From positions 124,001 to 188,000 of the forward strand of contig CANTFK010000989.1 of NCBI GenBank assembly GCA_947646735.1: a stretch of 64,000 nt of DNA, read 5' to 3'. Source of the stretch: Peronospora farinosa (lineage: Eukaryota; Oomycota; Peronosporomycetes; Peronosporales; Peronosporaceae). The translations under genes were made by a program, and so were the position numbers. Below, in pieces: positions 34,141-49,259 of this stretch (positions within the stretch are counted from its first letter, which is position 1; every line of letters starts with the position of its first letter). The notes under the pieces were generated by a model. The model ran no database searches. It saw only the letters and a program-made list of their open reading frames with translations, and had not been told where the DNA came from.

Positions 34141-35215
34141 TCAAAGAATTGTATCTGGTCGCATTTCTCCATAACAGCCATGCTGTCTACAGCGAGAAGA
34201 AGCCCACAACCCGAATGAAATAATCAGATCCATAAGGATAAAGTACCACACCTGAACGGCTACAACTAGAATGCTGCGAGAAATGCAATCCGCCTCTCTC
34301 AGTAGATATGCTGATTCAGCTCTTTGAAAGCTTTCAGGTGATGGATTTGCTAGAATACCTTGACATGCGGAAAGAAGTTGGCAAAGAAGTCGAGCCTCTA
34401 CAAAATCACCTTGTGCAGCTCGTCCAAAGTTGTGACAGTAAGTGCTTACCACTCGATGATTTTACTGCGGTGCTTGGGTCGAACTCGTCCGTTAGAATGT
34501 TGAGAGACTTTGCCCTCCATTGCGATACTCGGGCAAACCTAAGAAGTCATGAATCAGTATCCAGAACAGGCAAAACAAATTGTTTAAGATCTTACCATTC
34601 ATTAGCTTGAGGTCTTTAACTTTGAACCCGGCATCCTGACGTGGCTCCGTCAGCGAGTACGTTCACCACTGCGACAGCTTGTGAACACTCACAAATGTGC
34701 CCGCTTTTTCATGATCCGGCAAGTAACTGATATGAAAATTCACAGGACTCATGTCAATGTTTCATGGCCTCGTATTCATGTACTTTCACCAGTTCACGCA
34801 CGGCAACTCCCACTCGTCGTCCATGTTCTGACCTCCAAAAGCGCGTTCGGCTCTCGGACCAAATATCCTGCAGTCCATGCAGCACTGTTTCCACAAATCC
34901 GTATAGAATATTTCTTCATCGGTATTCTGATGTTTCATCAGGTAGTCCACCATATTACCCAGTCGAATCGATCCGTCCGTCCTCATGAAAAACTCTGAAT
35001 CGTGGACAATGCTCTTGCCCTGACGCTACATCATCATATCAAATCAGTATTATAAACTACAATCCACAAAAAACAATGATCACCATGATCACTGTAAGTA
35101 GTAGATCCATTCCTCCAGCACATCCACCAGTCGTGTGACCAGCTTAACCTTCATATGTTTGAATCCGCACATCGTACGATTCGAGATCTTTTCATCGATC
35201 ATTCTATCAGAGGGA
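34141..35215 (-). pseudogene. Unrecognised intron-like broken gene
   Basis: On the minus strand several open blocks in compatible order look like exons: about 35205-35095 (starting M-I-D-E-K), 35000-34786 (including M-R-T-D-G-S-I and T-D-L-W-K-Q-C), 34760-34590, and blocks between 34560 and 34200. GTAAGA near 34590 and GTAAGC near 34445 look like donor sites. In-frame stops interrupt the second and third blocks. The protein was not recognised. It may be a decayed host gene, since the next locus (LSM6) is a host gene, or an old captured fragment. Short plus-strand frames in the same stretch are considered shadows. Confidence 0.35.
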
Positions 35216-35521
35216 ACAGCGAATAAATGTCGTTAACATACAATATGAAAATACTTCTATAAGCAGAGGTGTGGTAGCATCGACTCGAGAGATTATAAAG
35301 TTGAATGAGAAGTACTGCCTCCATTTATCACAAAGTGGCATCCCATCATAGTAACCTAAGTAACTCCATTACGAATTCGTCCTAAACAGAGACAAGTCTA
35401 CATCTTTACAATCAATTGGTATACAAAGATCGGTATTAAAAATTCAATCAGGTCAATCCATGTGATATATTGCAATAATACAATATAAAAATCCAATGGA
35501 TCAAGAAGGTCGCGGCCACCA

Positions 35522-35867
35522 TCACTTGGATGCCGAAATGTACAGCACTATCACCGCACGCAAAAAAGCATAAAGTTTCCTCAGTATCAAATCCAATTGT
35601 TCCGTCAAAAAAATTACAGCAATAAACAACAGTTGACTGACCATTATTGCCTCGGATGAAGCAGTCTCCGTATTGCGCTTTCAGCTGTCCATTCTGATAC
35701 TCCTGCGTCTGCTCCATGGCGATATTCATATATCCATCGAGACAGGCAAGTACACCCTTGTACTTTACGCCATTATTAAGCTTTACGTCCACGGGACGGC
35801 CTAGTACACCCTTGAGAAAGTCAGACGGTGTCTTCTTTGTCGCAAGTAGTCCCTGTGTCTCGGCCAT
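35522..35867 (-). CDS. LSM6: U6 snRNA-associated Sm-like protein LSm6
   Basis: Part of the LSm1-7 ring (mRNA decay, cytoplasm) and the LSm2-8 ring (binds the U6 snRNA 3' end, nucleus). Two exons on the minus strand: 35867-35642 and 35547-35522, with a 94-nt intron (donor GTCAGT, acceptor GATAG). Joined, they give 83 residues, close to the usual ~80. The Sm1 motif (G-V-K-Y-K-G-V-L-A-C-L-D-G-Y-M-N) and the Sm2 motif (I-R-G-N-N-V-L-Y-I) are complete. The last exon codes for only eight residues and a stop, and supplies the V-L-Y-I that completes Sm2. The start at 35867 (M-A-E-T-Q) is chosen over a longer in-frame ATG at 35903 because the family begins shortly before T-P-S-D-F-L. Divergent from the DDX42-like gene, 105 bp apart. 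Confidence 0.95.
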
Positions 35868-35972
35868 TGTAATTTTTAAATTAACGTCTTGAATTGTAAT
35901 CAAACGTTTGATCGTTTCATTGAATTCTTATCAAACACATTTACTTTCGCATCCGTTTTTTTCAATTACAGT
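35868..35972. promoter_or_regulatory. Shared 105-bp divergent promoter region of LSM6 and DDX42-like
   Basis: Only 105 bp separate the two start codons, which point away from each other. Core promoter and 5' leaders of both must lie here or overlap the genes. The stretch is AT-rich with CATT and pyrimidine-rich pieces (35927-35970). Both products act in splicing, so co-regulation is plausible but inferred. Confidence 0.5.
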
Positions 35973-38738
35973 ATGGACCACCGGCGTAAGACCCAAGCAA
36001 TCGACTATTTTGACGCAGAAGAGAGTGGAAATGAGAATGAAGAACCTTCAACTATTGATGATGATGACCAAGTAGATCCGTTGGACGCTTTCATGCAGGG
36101 AATTGATGCCCAAGTGAAGCAACAACGTACAGCACCGCCTAAACAAGTGGTTGATAAGCCTCAAGTGTTGAATTTTGACGACGACGATGCTGATAGTTAT
36201 CTTGAAAAATACGCCAGGGTTTGATTGAGCCGTTTTTTATAAAACTCAATACTTGCAATAATGGTGATATGTTTTATTGACTTTATTATTCTTCGTTCTT
36301 TATTGGTTCTACAGAATACCAAGATACCTCAAGTGCATTTGGAAGACTCGGATGAAGAAGTTTATGCCACTGCAAAGCAACTGGAAAATGTTGAAAATGG
36401 TGAAGATTTGGAGAAGAAAGTGATGGAAGTTTTGACTCCAATTGACCATTCTACGGTCCAGTACGAACCGTTTCGGAAAACATTTTACACGCTGCACAAT
36501 GAAACAGCAGCTCTTACTGAGCACCAAGTGGCCAAAATTCGAGCAGAATTGAGTGTAAAAGTACATGGAGCTGACGTACCAGCTCCTGTGAGGTCTTTTA
36601 TGCATCTCGGTTTCGACCGAAAAATGCTCCAGATGCTCATGAAACTCGGACTGGAAGCTCCGACAGCGATACAGGCGCAAGCTTTTCCAGTGGCTCTTTC
36701 GGGGCGAGATCTAATTGGAATTGCCAAGACGGGGTCAGGAAAAACATTGGCGTTCACGCTTCCGATGATTCGTCATGTGATGGACCAAAGGGAGTTGAAG
36801 AGAGGTGAAGGACCGATTGCGGTCGTGCTAGCACCTACAAGAGAACTTGCACACCAGACGTACATCCAAGCGAAGAAGTTTTTGGCAGTCTATGGGGCTT
36901 CGTGTGCAGCGATTTACGGTGGAGCTGGCAAGTGGGAACAGGTTCAAGCACTGAACAAAGGTGTTGAAGTCGTTGTTGCAACTCCAGGGAGACTTATTGA
37001 AATGATCCGGAAGAAAACGGCTCCTATGAATCGCGTGACCTTTGTGGTTCTTGATGAAGCCGATCGCATGTTTGAAATGGGATTCGAGCCTCAGTTACGC
37101 TCGATCATGGGGCAAGTACGCCCAGATCGCCAAACACTTATGTTTTCAGCTACTTTCCGTAGTAGAATTGAGTCTCTCGGGCTTGATGTGCTTACAAACC
37201 CAATAAAGCTGACAATTGGCCAGATCGGCCAAGCTAACGAAGATATTCGCCAGATTGCTGTAGTACTGCCGGGGCATGGGGCAAAATGGCCTTGGCTAAT
37301 GGCACGGATGCGCACTTTAGTTGACGAAGGTCGGTTGCTCATCTTTGCCGGAAGCAAGGCTGGTTGTGAGGAGCTGGCGAAAAACTTGGCCGTCGCTTTT
37401 CCTGCGGCACCCGCGCTCTGTTTGCATGGTGACAAAACGCAACAGGAACGAACACAAGCGTTAGCAAAATTCAAACAGGGGGAATGTCGTGTTCTTGTCG
37501 CTACTGATGTCGCTGCCCGTGGGCTGGATGTGAAGGATGTGAAAAATGTGGTAAATTTTGATGTGGCCAAAAATATCGATACTCATGTGCATCGCATTGG
37601 CCGAACGGGACGAATGGGGCTGGAAGGGTTCAAGCCTGGTACTGCGTATACGCTGGTTACCCGTAACGAGGCACAATTTGCTGCCCAACTAGTGTATAAC
37701 ATGGATGTTTCAGGACAGACAGTATCATCGGAGCTGCTTGCTTTAGCTAAACGGGACGCACGCTTTCATCGCGGTAGAGCTGCAGCTGGCAGTGCCAATG
37801 GTGCAGAAGGCGGGCAGCGTGTCATTCCAAACCAACAGCACACAGGAACTCACGACGGAGACAAAAATCGTGCTATCGATGCGGAGGATGCTGTAGAGTT
37901 GGATCGCTGGAACGATAGTCGCCGAAAGAGCAAGTCTGACCAACGCAAAGGTTTGGGTTTCGCAGGTACTGGGAATATCAAAGCTGCAGGGGTGAAGCCA
38001 GTTGGAATGAGCGGATTCGTTAAGGCGTCAGCACCCGCGACATCGTTGGCTACTGCTTTTCGTTCAGGCTTTGTGAAATCGACATTGAGAACCGATACTG
38101 TAAAACAGCCTTCGCCACCCAACGTTTCATTTGTAAGCTCTCAAGCCGCACCTCTACCGCCAGTATCGATCCCATCGGCTCCAATGAACAAATCGAGTCC
38201 AATCACTGCGCCGCCATTACAACAAAGCACGCAATTCGCGGGAAGCGACTTATCAAGCAACAATGTACCGTTAGTTCCTCCGCTGTTCCCGCCAGCTATG
38301 GTCGTGCCACCCGATGACACGAAGGCGCATGTAGTAGCTACACCTGCATCTGGAATGCAGCATGAAACAGCTCCATGCTTCGGTCCTGACTCATCACAGC
38401 GTGCAAGTGGATTACAGTCAAAAAGTCAAGATCAAGGAAGCCGTCAAAGTCCTTTTCGAAGTCCCTCTCGTAGCCGTAGCAGGTCAAGGTCAAACAGTCG
38501 ATATCGCCGACGTTCCCGTTCAAGCTCACCGAGAACTTATCGCAGAAGCTGTGGGAGATCACCTTCCTACGATCGCCGTCGTCGGCGAAGAAACAGCTTC
38601 GACAAGAGCCGCAGTCGCAGCCTGTGTCGGAGACGAAGTCGGGGTTCGAGTAGAGGGCAGAACCGTAATCGAGATCATGGGCGAAGGCGACAACGATCGC
38701 TTTCTCGATCACGTTCCAAAGAACGTTGGAGGCGTTGA
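35973..38738 (+). CDS. DDX42: DEAD-box RNA helicase, DDX42/SF3b125-like, with RS tail
   Basis: ATP-dependent RNA helicase; DDX42 is linked to the U2 snRNP SF3b complex. Two exons, 35973-36218 and 36315-38738, flank a 96-nt intron (acceptor CTACAG), giving 889 residues. The acidic N-terminal exon (D-D-D-D, L-E-K-Y) matches the family's short pre-helicase motif. Helicase motifs in order: T-P/A-I-Q Q motif (~205), A-K-T-G-S-G-K-T (~220), P-T-R-E-L-A, D-E-A-D (~328), S-A-T (~360), H-R-I-G-R-T-G-R (~507). The I-G-I-A-K-T-G-S-G-K-T, G-G-A-G-K-W-E-Q and D-R-M-F-E-M-G-F-E stretches are closest to DDX42 rather than PRP5. Residues ~790-889 are an Arg/Ser (RS) domain, which is unusual at this end and points to splicing. 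Converges on the SAPS gene. Confidence 0.92.
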
Positions 38739-39036
38739 AAGCCAACAACTTCCGAAATGAAGCGAGCAGGGCGTCACCAATTCTTTTTTGCTCAAGCTAA
38801 ACGCGTTAATACTGTTCGTGAATTACCTGGGTTTGCTTACACCTACACTACGAGGGAAATGCGCAAGACACGGAGGCGCAACGGGATGGAGGGATTAACA
38901 AAACCTATAGGAAACTACATGATACTGAGGCGGTAGCTTACGCGTTGATCGAGTCGACAAGCGTTCGTCGTGACTGCACCCCGTGACTGCACCCCGTGAC
39001 TGTACCCCACCAAAGAGCGATCTATTCTCTGTCAAT
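38739..39036. other. Intergenic region between convergent genes
   Basis: 298 bp between the stops of the DDX42-like and SAPS genes must hold both 3' ends. A short direct repeat (GTGACTGCACCCC three times, last copy varied) lies at 38969-39008. No gene is seen. Confidence 0.6.
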
Positions 39037-41742
39037 TCACGCCTGCGCCTCCGGTGCAGCAGCATCCGCTGAAATTTCTTTTACCTCTGTCTCTGCCTCT
39101 GCACTGGGTGATTCCTCCAAACTGCTAGCGTCCGTCGCAGTCTGGGTTTTTGTCTCTGTCTCTGTGTCCACCGTGGTCGTAGGTTCCGTCGTCGCAGGAG
39201 TCTCCAAAGTTGTCTCCACCGTGGGCGCAGATTCTGTCGCCGCAGGAGTCTCCAAAGTTGTCTCCACCGTGGGCGCAGATTCTGTCGCCGCAGGAGTCTC
39301 CAAGGTTGTCTCCACCGTGGGCGCAGATTCCGTCGCCGCAGGAGTCTCCAAGGTTGTCTCCACCGAGGGCGTAGATTCCGTCGTCGCAGGAGTCTCCAAG
39401 GTTGTCTCCACCGGCATCTTATCTGTTGTCGTTTTCTCCGTGGCAGGAATAGCAGCGACCTTAGTAGGCTCCGCGGCGGCTGCGGCGCCTCGATGGTTCA
39501 CAGCTAAATCTGCCGTGGTTACAACAGGTGGCACAGGCTCATCATCATTAAACCCGTCGTTTTCCATGCCCGGAATGGGCTCAAATGGAATATCCTCAAA
39601 AGTGCCCTCAAACTTGGCCCAGCTGCCGCCCGACTCAAAACTTGCCCATCGATCGACGCCCACGCCGCCCTCACTATCCTTAGGAGCACTTTCTTGCCGT
39701 GCAAGCTCCTCCTCATCTTCTTCCTCGCTACTGCTGCTGTCGTTCATGATTTCTGGCAGCATAGGTGTGTCAGTGTCCTTAACGTCAAAGTCCGTATCAA
39801 AGCCATTGGGGTCGGAGCCAAAGCCCGAGGCACCTAACATCTCTGCAAATTGTGCGTTCAAAAGGTCGTCATTCTGGTTAAAACCCATAACCGAGTATGG
39901 GTCTTCACCTCCCTGTGAAACCGTGACGCCACCCAGAGGCATACGTTCACGTTCATAAATGGGGGCAAGCACTTTGCTCGATAGTTCCTCCCATCTTTTC
40001 CACGTGCCTTCGTCCTCTTCAAAAACTTCCAGCACCGTATCTGCATGCCGCATCTCGTTTAAAGATCCCTCTTCGTTTGTGCTACCACGCATATCCTCCA
40101 GCATCGTCATTAGCGTGTTGCAAATTCGGTGAAGGTGGCCTACGTATCCAAGTGAAAAGCCCTTGGCGACAGCTGTAGCTTCTTTGTTCTTCTCGTGCGC
40201 CTCAATGATGCGCGACAGCAAACGCGCTTCCTTCACTAATCCTACCAGCAAATCGTGGCTACCACTTTCTAAAATGCCAATTATCATGCTCTCGATGTCT
40301 GCGTGGAGCATGTTTACCAATTCGAATTTGAAGAATAAGTCCAGGCAAATACCGATAGCTTGCTGCTCAAGCAGTGCGCTATCCACCTTCTGGTATTTGG
40401 ACTGCATCAGTAGCACAATGAGTCCAACCATCTTCAATCGACGCAGTCCCAGGCGCGGGACCTCCTGGTGACGCTGATTACGAATAATACCGGCATCAAC
40501 CCCGTCTCCCTGAAGAATCGTGCATATTTGCGGCAGACGCTCTACAGTGCATGCCACCACGGGTGGAACCTCGTCCGCCGCGGAGTACTGCGCATTTGTA
40601 GCACGCGATAGGAGCGCACTTAGTACAGAAATTGCACCTGACATTGACGACACACTCGAGTCAGCGGCACCATGCATAGGCACAGCCAACGCAACCAACT
40701 TATCAGCAATTTCCTTCGTCTCCAAATGTTCCAACAGTGCAAACGATACAGGTGCACTCGAACTCGCAGGCGAAGCCGGATCCGTCTGTTGCGCACGGGT
40801 TCCACAGTGAATAATGTCCACCAGCACTTCCGACGCATGCTTGTGAGCGTCACTATCCACCTTTATATCTTCCAGTGTCTTCATCAGGAGATCCACAACC
40901 GTCGGCTCCGATTGCCATGTCAGCGTCTTTTCCTTTGATGCCGTGGGAGTTTCACTTTCACTCAATCCCTCCTCATCTTCGCCTCCATACCAAGAGTTTG
41001 AAGGTGGAAACCCCATCGACATGCCAGGAAAATCCATACAGTCGTCCATATAGTCGGCCTGATAAGGCTGCAGCAATCGTTTAAGCAGCTCTGCAACAGA
41101 AAAATTGGCCACATGGTGCGCAAATCCCGCAAGCAACTTGTCCGAATTCTTATTAAGCAACGTCGTCATCTCCTGTGGTTTACGGACCATGAGCATCATG
41201 ACAATTTTCTCAAAGTATCCAGCCAGACGTGGGTCCAATAGCTCGTCCAGCTTGTACAAAAACTCAAAAAGTGCATCCACAATTTTCCCGTCCGATGCAG
41301 TCACTAACGTGTCCGTAATGCTCGAAATATCACAGCAAATGACTTCACACGACATGTACGGATACTTTAGTGTACGCAAATCATCAGATTTGTCCTCAGG
41401 TGATCGTACAACATATTCCACAAGTTGATGTACGATATTTTCCTGTGAGAGACTAAAATAATTTAGAATCGTCCAAATTAACAAAACAAAAAAGAGTCAT
41501 TAGATCAAAATTACAAATTTCTAATTCTAAACAAATAAAACGACAGAATAATGGTCGTACAAGTCAATGAGTTTCGTATTGCGTGTCTTGACTTCCTGTA
41601 CAAGTTCATCCTCCTGAAGGACTTGTTCAAGTGTAAAATCGTCCTTCTCTAGCAGATCATTAAGTGGACTTGAGATGTTAAAAAGTGACGAGCCCTGGCC
41701 CCACACGTTGCCTTCGTCAGCCATGGCAGAGAATAGTGACAT
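39037..41742 (-). CDS. SAPS-domain protein, PP6/Sit4 phosphatase regulatory subunit
   Basis: SAPS proteins bind and direct the PP6/Sit4 catalytic subunit (human PPP6R1-3, yeast Sap). Two exons, 41742-41561 and 41452-39037, with a 108-nt intron (donor GTACGA, acceptor ATTTTAG), give 865 residues. The join creates K-L-I-D-F-L-S-Q, which matches the family where the intron reading does not. Known landmarks: L-N-D-L-L-E near the start, V-L-Q-E-D-E-L-V-Q-E, K-Y-P-Y-M-S-C-E, L-L-D-P-R-L-A-G-Y-F, then K-P-Q-E-M-T and further helical-repeat sequence to ~600. The C-terminal part is acidic and ends in five 16-residue Val-Glu-Thr-Thr-Leu-Glu-Thr-Pro repeats. An alternative start is Met7 (41724). Divergent from the BEACH gene. 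Confidence 0.9.
39176..39416. repeat. Five in-frame 48-bp repeats in the SAPS gene tail
   Basis: A 48-bp unit coding on the minus strand for V-E-T-T-L-E-T-P-A-A-T-E-S-A-P-T is repeated five times. The middle copies are near identical and the outer ones drifted. Being a multiple of three, copy-number change keeps the frame. The product is a disordered, PEST-like tail. Confidence 0.85.
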
Positions 41743-42787
41743 ATTTTGTCTCTCTTTCTCTTTGTATAGGCAAGTACAAGACCTCTTTACTCCCTCTCTC
41801 TCTCTCTTTGGATAAAAGAAAGCAGACTCTTGGGCTCCGCGTAATTAGAGGCTGGAAGTTTCTTCTTCCCTGCCACCACCTTCCCTCCCCTTTATCTCGA
41901 CCCGTTTTTGTGAAGAATCAGTTTATCGAGGGGATTATAATCGAAGCAATAGTTTAAGTAAATAATAAGAGAATTATATGTATAAAGGTAGGCAGCAAAA
42001 GATACCCCGCAATTTGGAAGATGGGACTATACTCGTCCCGCGGATTGGTTAATATTTACTTGCGCTTTTATGAAATATTTTTCTTAATGGCTTTGTTCAC
42101 TACATTAAAATATTAATGTGTGATTGGTCTAGAGGCACAAGTTTTGTTGAGGATTGGCGATGTTTTGTATTGACAATAACTAATGAGGAGGGGAACAAAA
42201 CTTTAGTGTTAAGTTGTTGTAGTAGAATATGCAATAAGGTCTGCTATGGCTACAGCCCCCAACTAACTGCATATTACATGTATCCTTTATTGGTCAGTTT
42301 ATCTGACATGAGGAGTTTTGGTTGATGAAATTCTTTGTGATGTTAGCTGAGTAGTGGTCAGTTTTGTCCGATAGGATCGTATGGCGATATGGACATGGGG
42401 TTACAGTCACAACAAGCGACAAGAAAATCAACACGAAACCAATTCTATTGTAGTTCTATTGTTGTATTGTTAAATTGTAACGATTACCGCTTTGCAGTGA
42501 GTCTCCAACCAGTTAGAATAATGTGTTAATAATCCAATACGAAGCCTCTAGCTTTAAATTAGACCGCAAGCAGTTTTTACGCATTGTTACAAAATCTTGA
42601 GGCTGTTAGTTAAAATATAAAGTCAACCGTAAAACGTTTAAGTTGCTACAATGTTACACCGTGTTTTGCACACCTCGACGGTTTCAAAGTCCTTTTTTGT
42701 CATCGATCTTTATACCTGTAAATCTACTATTTTAGTGTGTCATTTCGTGTGCCCGACGTGCCTAAATAAGAGCCCGCCCTTCCCGCC
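41743..42787. promoter_or_regulatory. 1.05-kb divergent intergenic region (SAPS / BEACH genes)
   Basis: Between the two divergent start codons; it must contain both promoters. CT-rich runs at 41751-41815 lie just upstream of the SAPS start, as do CT-rich leaders in many oomycete genes. 41960-42640 is AT-rich without coding signal. Confidence 0.5.
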
Positions 42788-46440
<3,653 letters not shown>

Positions 46441-46769
46441 CCATAGATTAGGTGAGTCCTCGCTGCAGCGCGTAGCAGCTATACATACGTTAAAATGGTT
46501 GTGTATAATCCTGTCCAAAGATATCCAAATTTCGCAACTTCACTGGCAGCAATATGCTTCCACCAGCATTGAAAAGCTCAGCTAAGACCCCAATTTCGAT
46601 TACTTCATACATCCACACATACTGCTTATCATCAAGATTTTGAAGTTCGGTTGAGAACTTATTGAGTGCACCTATATGTGCCAAAGCCAAAGCAGAGGCA
46701 TGTAGATACGTCAACAAATCTGACCCACTTGCACTTTCGTTTTGTGTTTATAAAACATTCACAAGTCAG
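46441..46769. other. Intergenic region between convergent genes
   Basis: 329 bp separating the BEACH and TRAPPC3 stops. A 75-codon minus frame lies here but has no recognisable similarity and no splice link. Treated as non-coding 3' sequence. Confidence 0.55.
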
Positions 46770-47639
46770 CTAGTCTTCCTTATACTCGTCGCCCATGACC
46801 TCTTCCATCATGCCCTTTAGCTCCAATCTATCGTCAAATACCACCACTGTCATAAGTATTCAACCTTACTTTCACAGCTCAGTCTACGAACCTAATTTCT
46901 GACACCTCATCTCCCTGCAGCACATCCTTGACAAATTGTGCCTCTACACGCATCTGCACCATCTCAAGAGCTCCTCTCAGCACACCGCACAGCACGTTCG
47001 AGTACCATAGCACTCCATAGGCACTTGGTGGCAGCTCCACAAATTCTGCCATCAACATCACGAGAAACATCGACAACATTCTCAAAAAAAGCTCTCGAAA
47101 CTCGAAAATTCAGGTCGATCAACTGTACCAGTGAGTGGATTGTCAAAGATAAGGAGACTGCATGCATTGCCCTCCGTGTTCCACTGTGATACATCCACAT
47201 TGATGCCTAAGAACATTTTAAAGGCTACTTTAGCTACCACCTCTGCCGTCTCCTTAAAGTCTTGACAATTAGTCACGCCCGATTTGGCCAGGAACTCGTC
47301 CACTAGCCTCACGCCGATATTGTAGCCCCTAAATACCGTAATATAAATTACCGAGCTTATTTCAGCATCTTTTTTTGTAAATTTGGTGTCAGAATTTTTT
47401 TGAAATTTAGAATTTCCAAACATTTTGTCGAGTTGCTGGTTTACGACTTTGAGGTCCTCGAAATCCTTAATGAGTTGAGTCACGAGCGAGCCGTAAGTCA
47501 GTGCGAAGAGTTCACCGTTCTAAGAAATACACAGATTAAAAAAAGTAAGAGAAATGCAAGAAGTAGAGGGATAGAATAAACTGACCACTTTAGTCATCTT
47601 GCTCCAAGCGGCGTCGCCAAGGCGTTGATGTGTCGACAT
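46770..47639 (-). CDS. TRAPPC3: TRAPP complex subunit 3 (Bet3)
   Basis: Core subunit of the TRAPP tethering complexes, which act as GEF for Ypt1/Rab1 in ER-Golgi traffic. Five exons on the minus strand: 47639-47586, 47519-47422, 47328-47129, 47045-46892, 46827-46770. All joins keep frame and give 187 residues (human 180). Each join restores family sequence: Q-L-D-K-M-G-Y-N-I-G-V-R-L, N-P-L-T-E-F-V-E-L-P and E-I-R-L-E-L. The L-C-G-V-L-R-G-A-L-E-M-V-Q-M helix is intact. Cys in V-T-N-C-Q-D-F corresponds to the palmitoylated Cys68 of mammalian Bet3. The second intron has no stop in frame, so a naive reading would retain 31 extra residues. Introns are 66, 93, 83 and 64 nt. Confidence 0.95.
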
Positions 47640-48819
47640 GCTCTTATTTATTGAAAATGGGTAATATGGTAATGAGAAATGGGATTATGTATATATCTGT
47701 GTGAATGGATTTTTATAGGTTCATTTTGATAAAACCCAGTTATATATTATTGTTTGGGTTTTAACCTATGTCTTAAGTTGCAGTGTCAATTTCGACTTGT
47801 TGCTTACACAATAATTGCTCTGGTTGAGGTTATTGTTGCAATTCGATACCTGTAGGTACCGATTAAATGCCCAAAATTGTAGACCTCTCGGTAGATTCTT
47901 CATGCAAAGACCATGTCTGTTGCTTTAATAATGTTGAAATCATTGCTGGAACTCTATGACGCACGTACAGTCTCAAAGTCGATTTTCTCGCAAGACACGT
48001 TGTTGCACTTGAATCACCGAGACATTGGCTCGAATTCTCTTAATCTAGTTTTTATGATTTTCAATCTGAGTCAAGACCTCAATGCTCTTTGAAGCAAATT
48101 TAGCGTTTTTAGTTGCTAAAGGGCACACGAAAGCTTGGCAACAACTTTAGCAAGATATACTGGTGTTTCAAGTTGGATCGTTTGATCTGCTCAGCCATTA
48201 TCTTGTTGTAAAAGAAGTTGAAGTGGACTTGCCGGAATCAAAACGTCTTCAACGAAACGGTGTTGCTTCTGCAGTCTTTAATGTAGGCACAGCAGGTCGA
48301 TATCATCGCTAATCGCCATCATGGTGGCAATTTTCGACCAGAGACCCGTAATCACCTCAACATCAGTAATTAGGAAATGCCAAAACGCCGGCACGACATC
48401 GGTTCGTATAAGAAATGGAGTGAAGCTCAAGTAGACCATTAGACCATTTTCCACCGAGTGACTTAGGAGCCTTGATTTTATTGTACAATTGCATCGCTCC
48501 GCTCTCGTAAGGAGATATCTACCACCAAAGTACCTTATTTTGTTTCTAATGAGGTTGATTCTTTGGGTTGTAGAGGATTCGTCAATCAGCTGCATTTGCA
48601 GGCCTTGGACGTATCAAATTTAAACGGGTCGTGGTAGCTCTATCGATTCGTGTGAGTGACCTTGTAGTGATACTTCTGGCTGTTGGAAAGTGCAAGCTGC
48701 ACTTGGTATCGACTCCAGAGCTTTAACCTACGCTAGGATATACGGAATGTTGTAAAGGCTTCTAGATGCTTCTATAGATGTGATAGATCTTAGATAGGAA
48801 AATGATCGGGTAGTTATCA
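47640..48819. other. Unassigned region, possible faint copia gag relic
   Basis: Nearest part is the TRAPPC3 promoter. At 47935-48095 the plus strand has a short run (L-L-E-L-Y-D-A-R-T, then L-N-H-R-D) that loosely recalls copia gag. A 105-codon minus frame at 48278-48595 is not recognised. No gene can be supported. Confidence 0.35.
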
Positions 48820-49100
48820 CTAGTTAATCGGCAAAGCCACTGACGAGGCCCCGGCGGGGACTGAAACGCGTCTGGCACTTGTTAATATACGAGTCATTCA
48901 TGTTATTTTTAACCTTACTTTCAAACAGCGCTGGCAACCCCCATACCTGTGACAGCGCCAGAAGGACCTTGCCCGTCGTCATATCCATGACAGCGGCAAT
49001 GGTCAGCGTGTAATCTTTGTCGAGAGACTACTCGTCACCGCACTCTATCATGCGTGCCTTGTAGCGCTCGATACTCCTATCTGCATCCGTAAGACCCACT
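48820..49100 (-). pseudogene. Ty1/copia reverse transcriptase N-terminal relic
   Basis: The minus strand from about 49090 reads R-Y-K-A-R-M-I-E-C-G, a stop, then D-Y-T-L-T-I-A-A-V-M-D-M-T-T-G-K-V, L-A-L and W-G-L-P-A. This matches the start of the copia RT domain (R-K-A-R-L-V-A-x-G ... D-Y-x-x-T-F-A-P/A-V). It is a fragment, ended by the chromovirus copy B on its right. Confidence 0.7.
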
Positions 49101-49259
49101 TCATGTGGAGTGGGCGCATCTCCTTTTTCGCCACATCGGTTTTACGTATCATTTGCCACCAGCAAATCAATCTCAGCGTATACAGCGCGCTCCCATATTA
49201 AGCGTTTGTCACTTTCCAAACCCGAATTCAGTTTGCTGGTAGCACCATGTAGCACCAAG

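Noticed and set aside
36309..36680. Minus-strand frames inside the DDX42-like gene (also 37091-37570, 38338-38748)
   Set aside because: Shadows of the helicase coding sequence, which has complete motifs on the plus strand.
38362..38760. 132-codon plus frame overlapping the RS domain
   Set aside because: Alternative frame of the Arg/Ser-rich repeats; no start context or similarity supports it.
38996..39958. 320-codon plus frame
   Set aside because: Antisense to the SAPS gene tail; its Val/Ser repeats mirror the 48-bp repeat.
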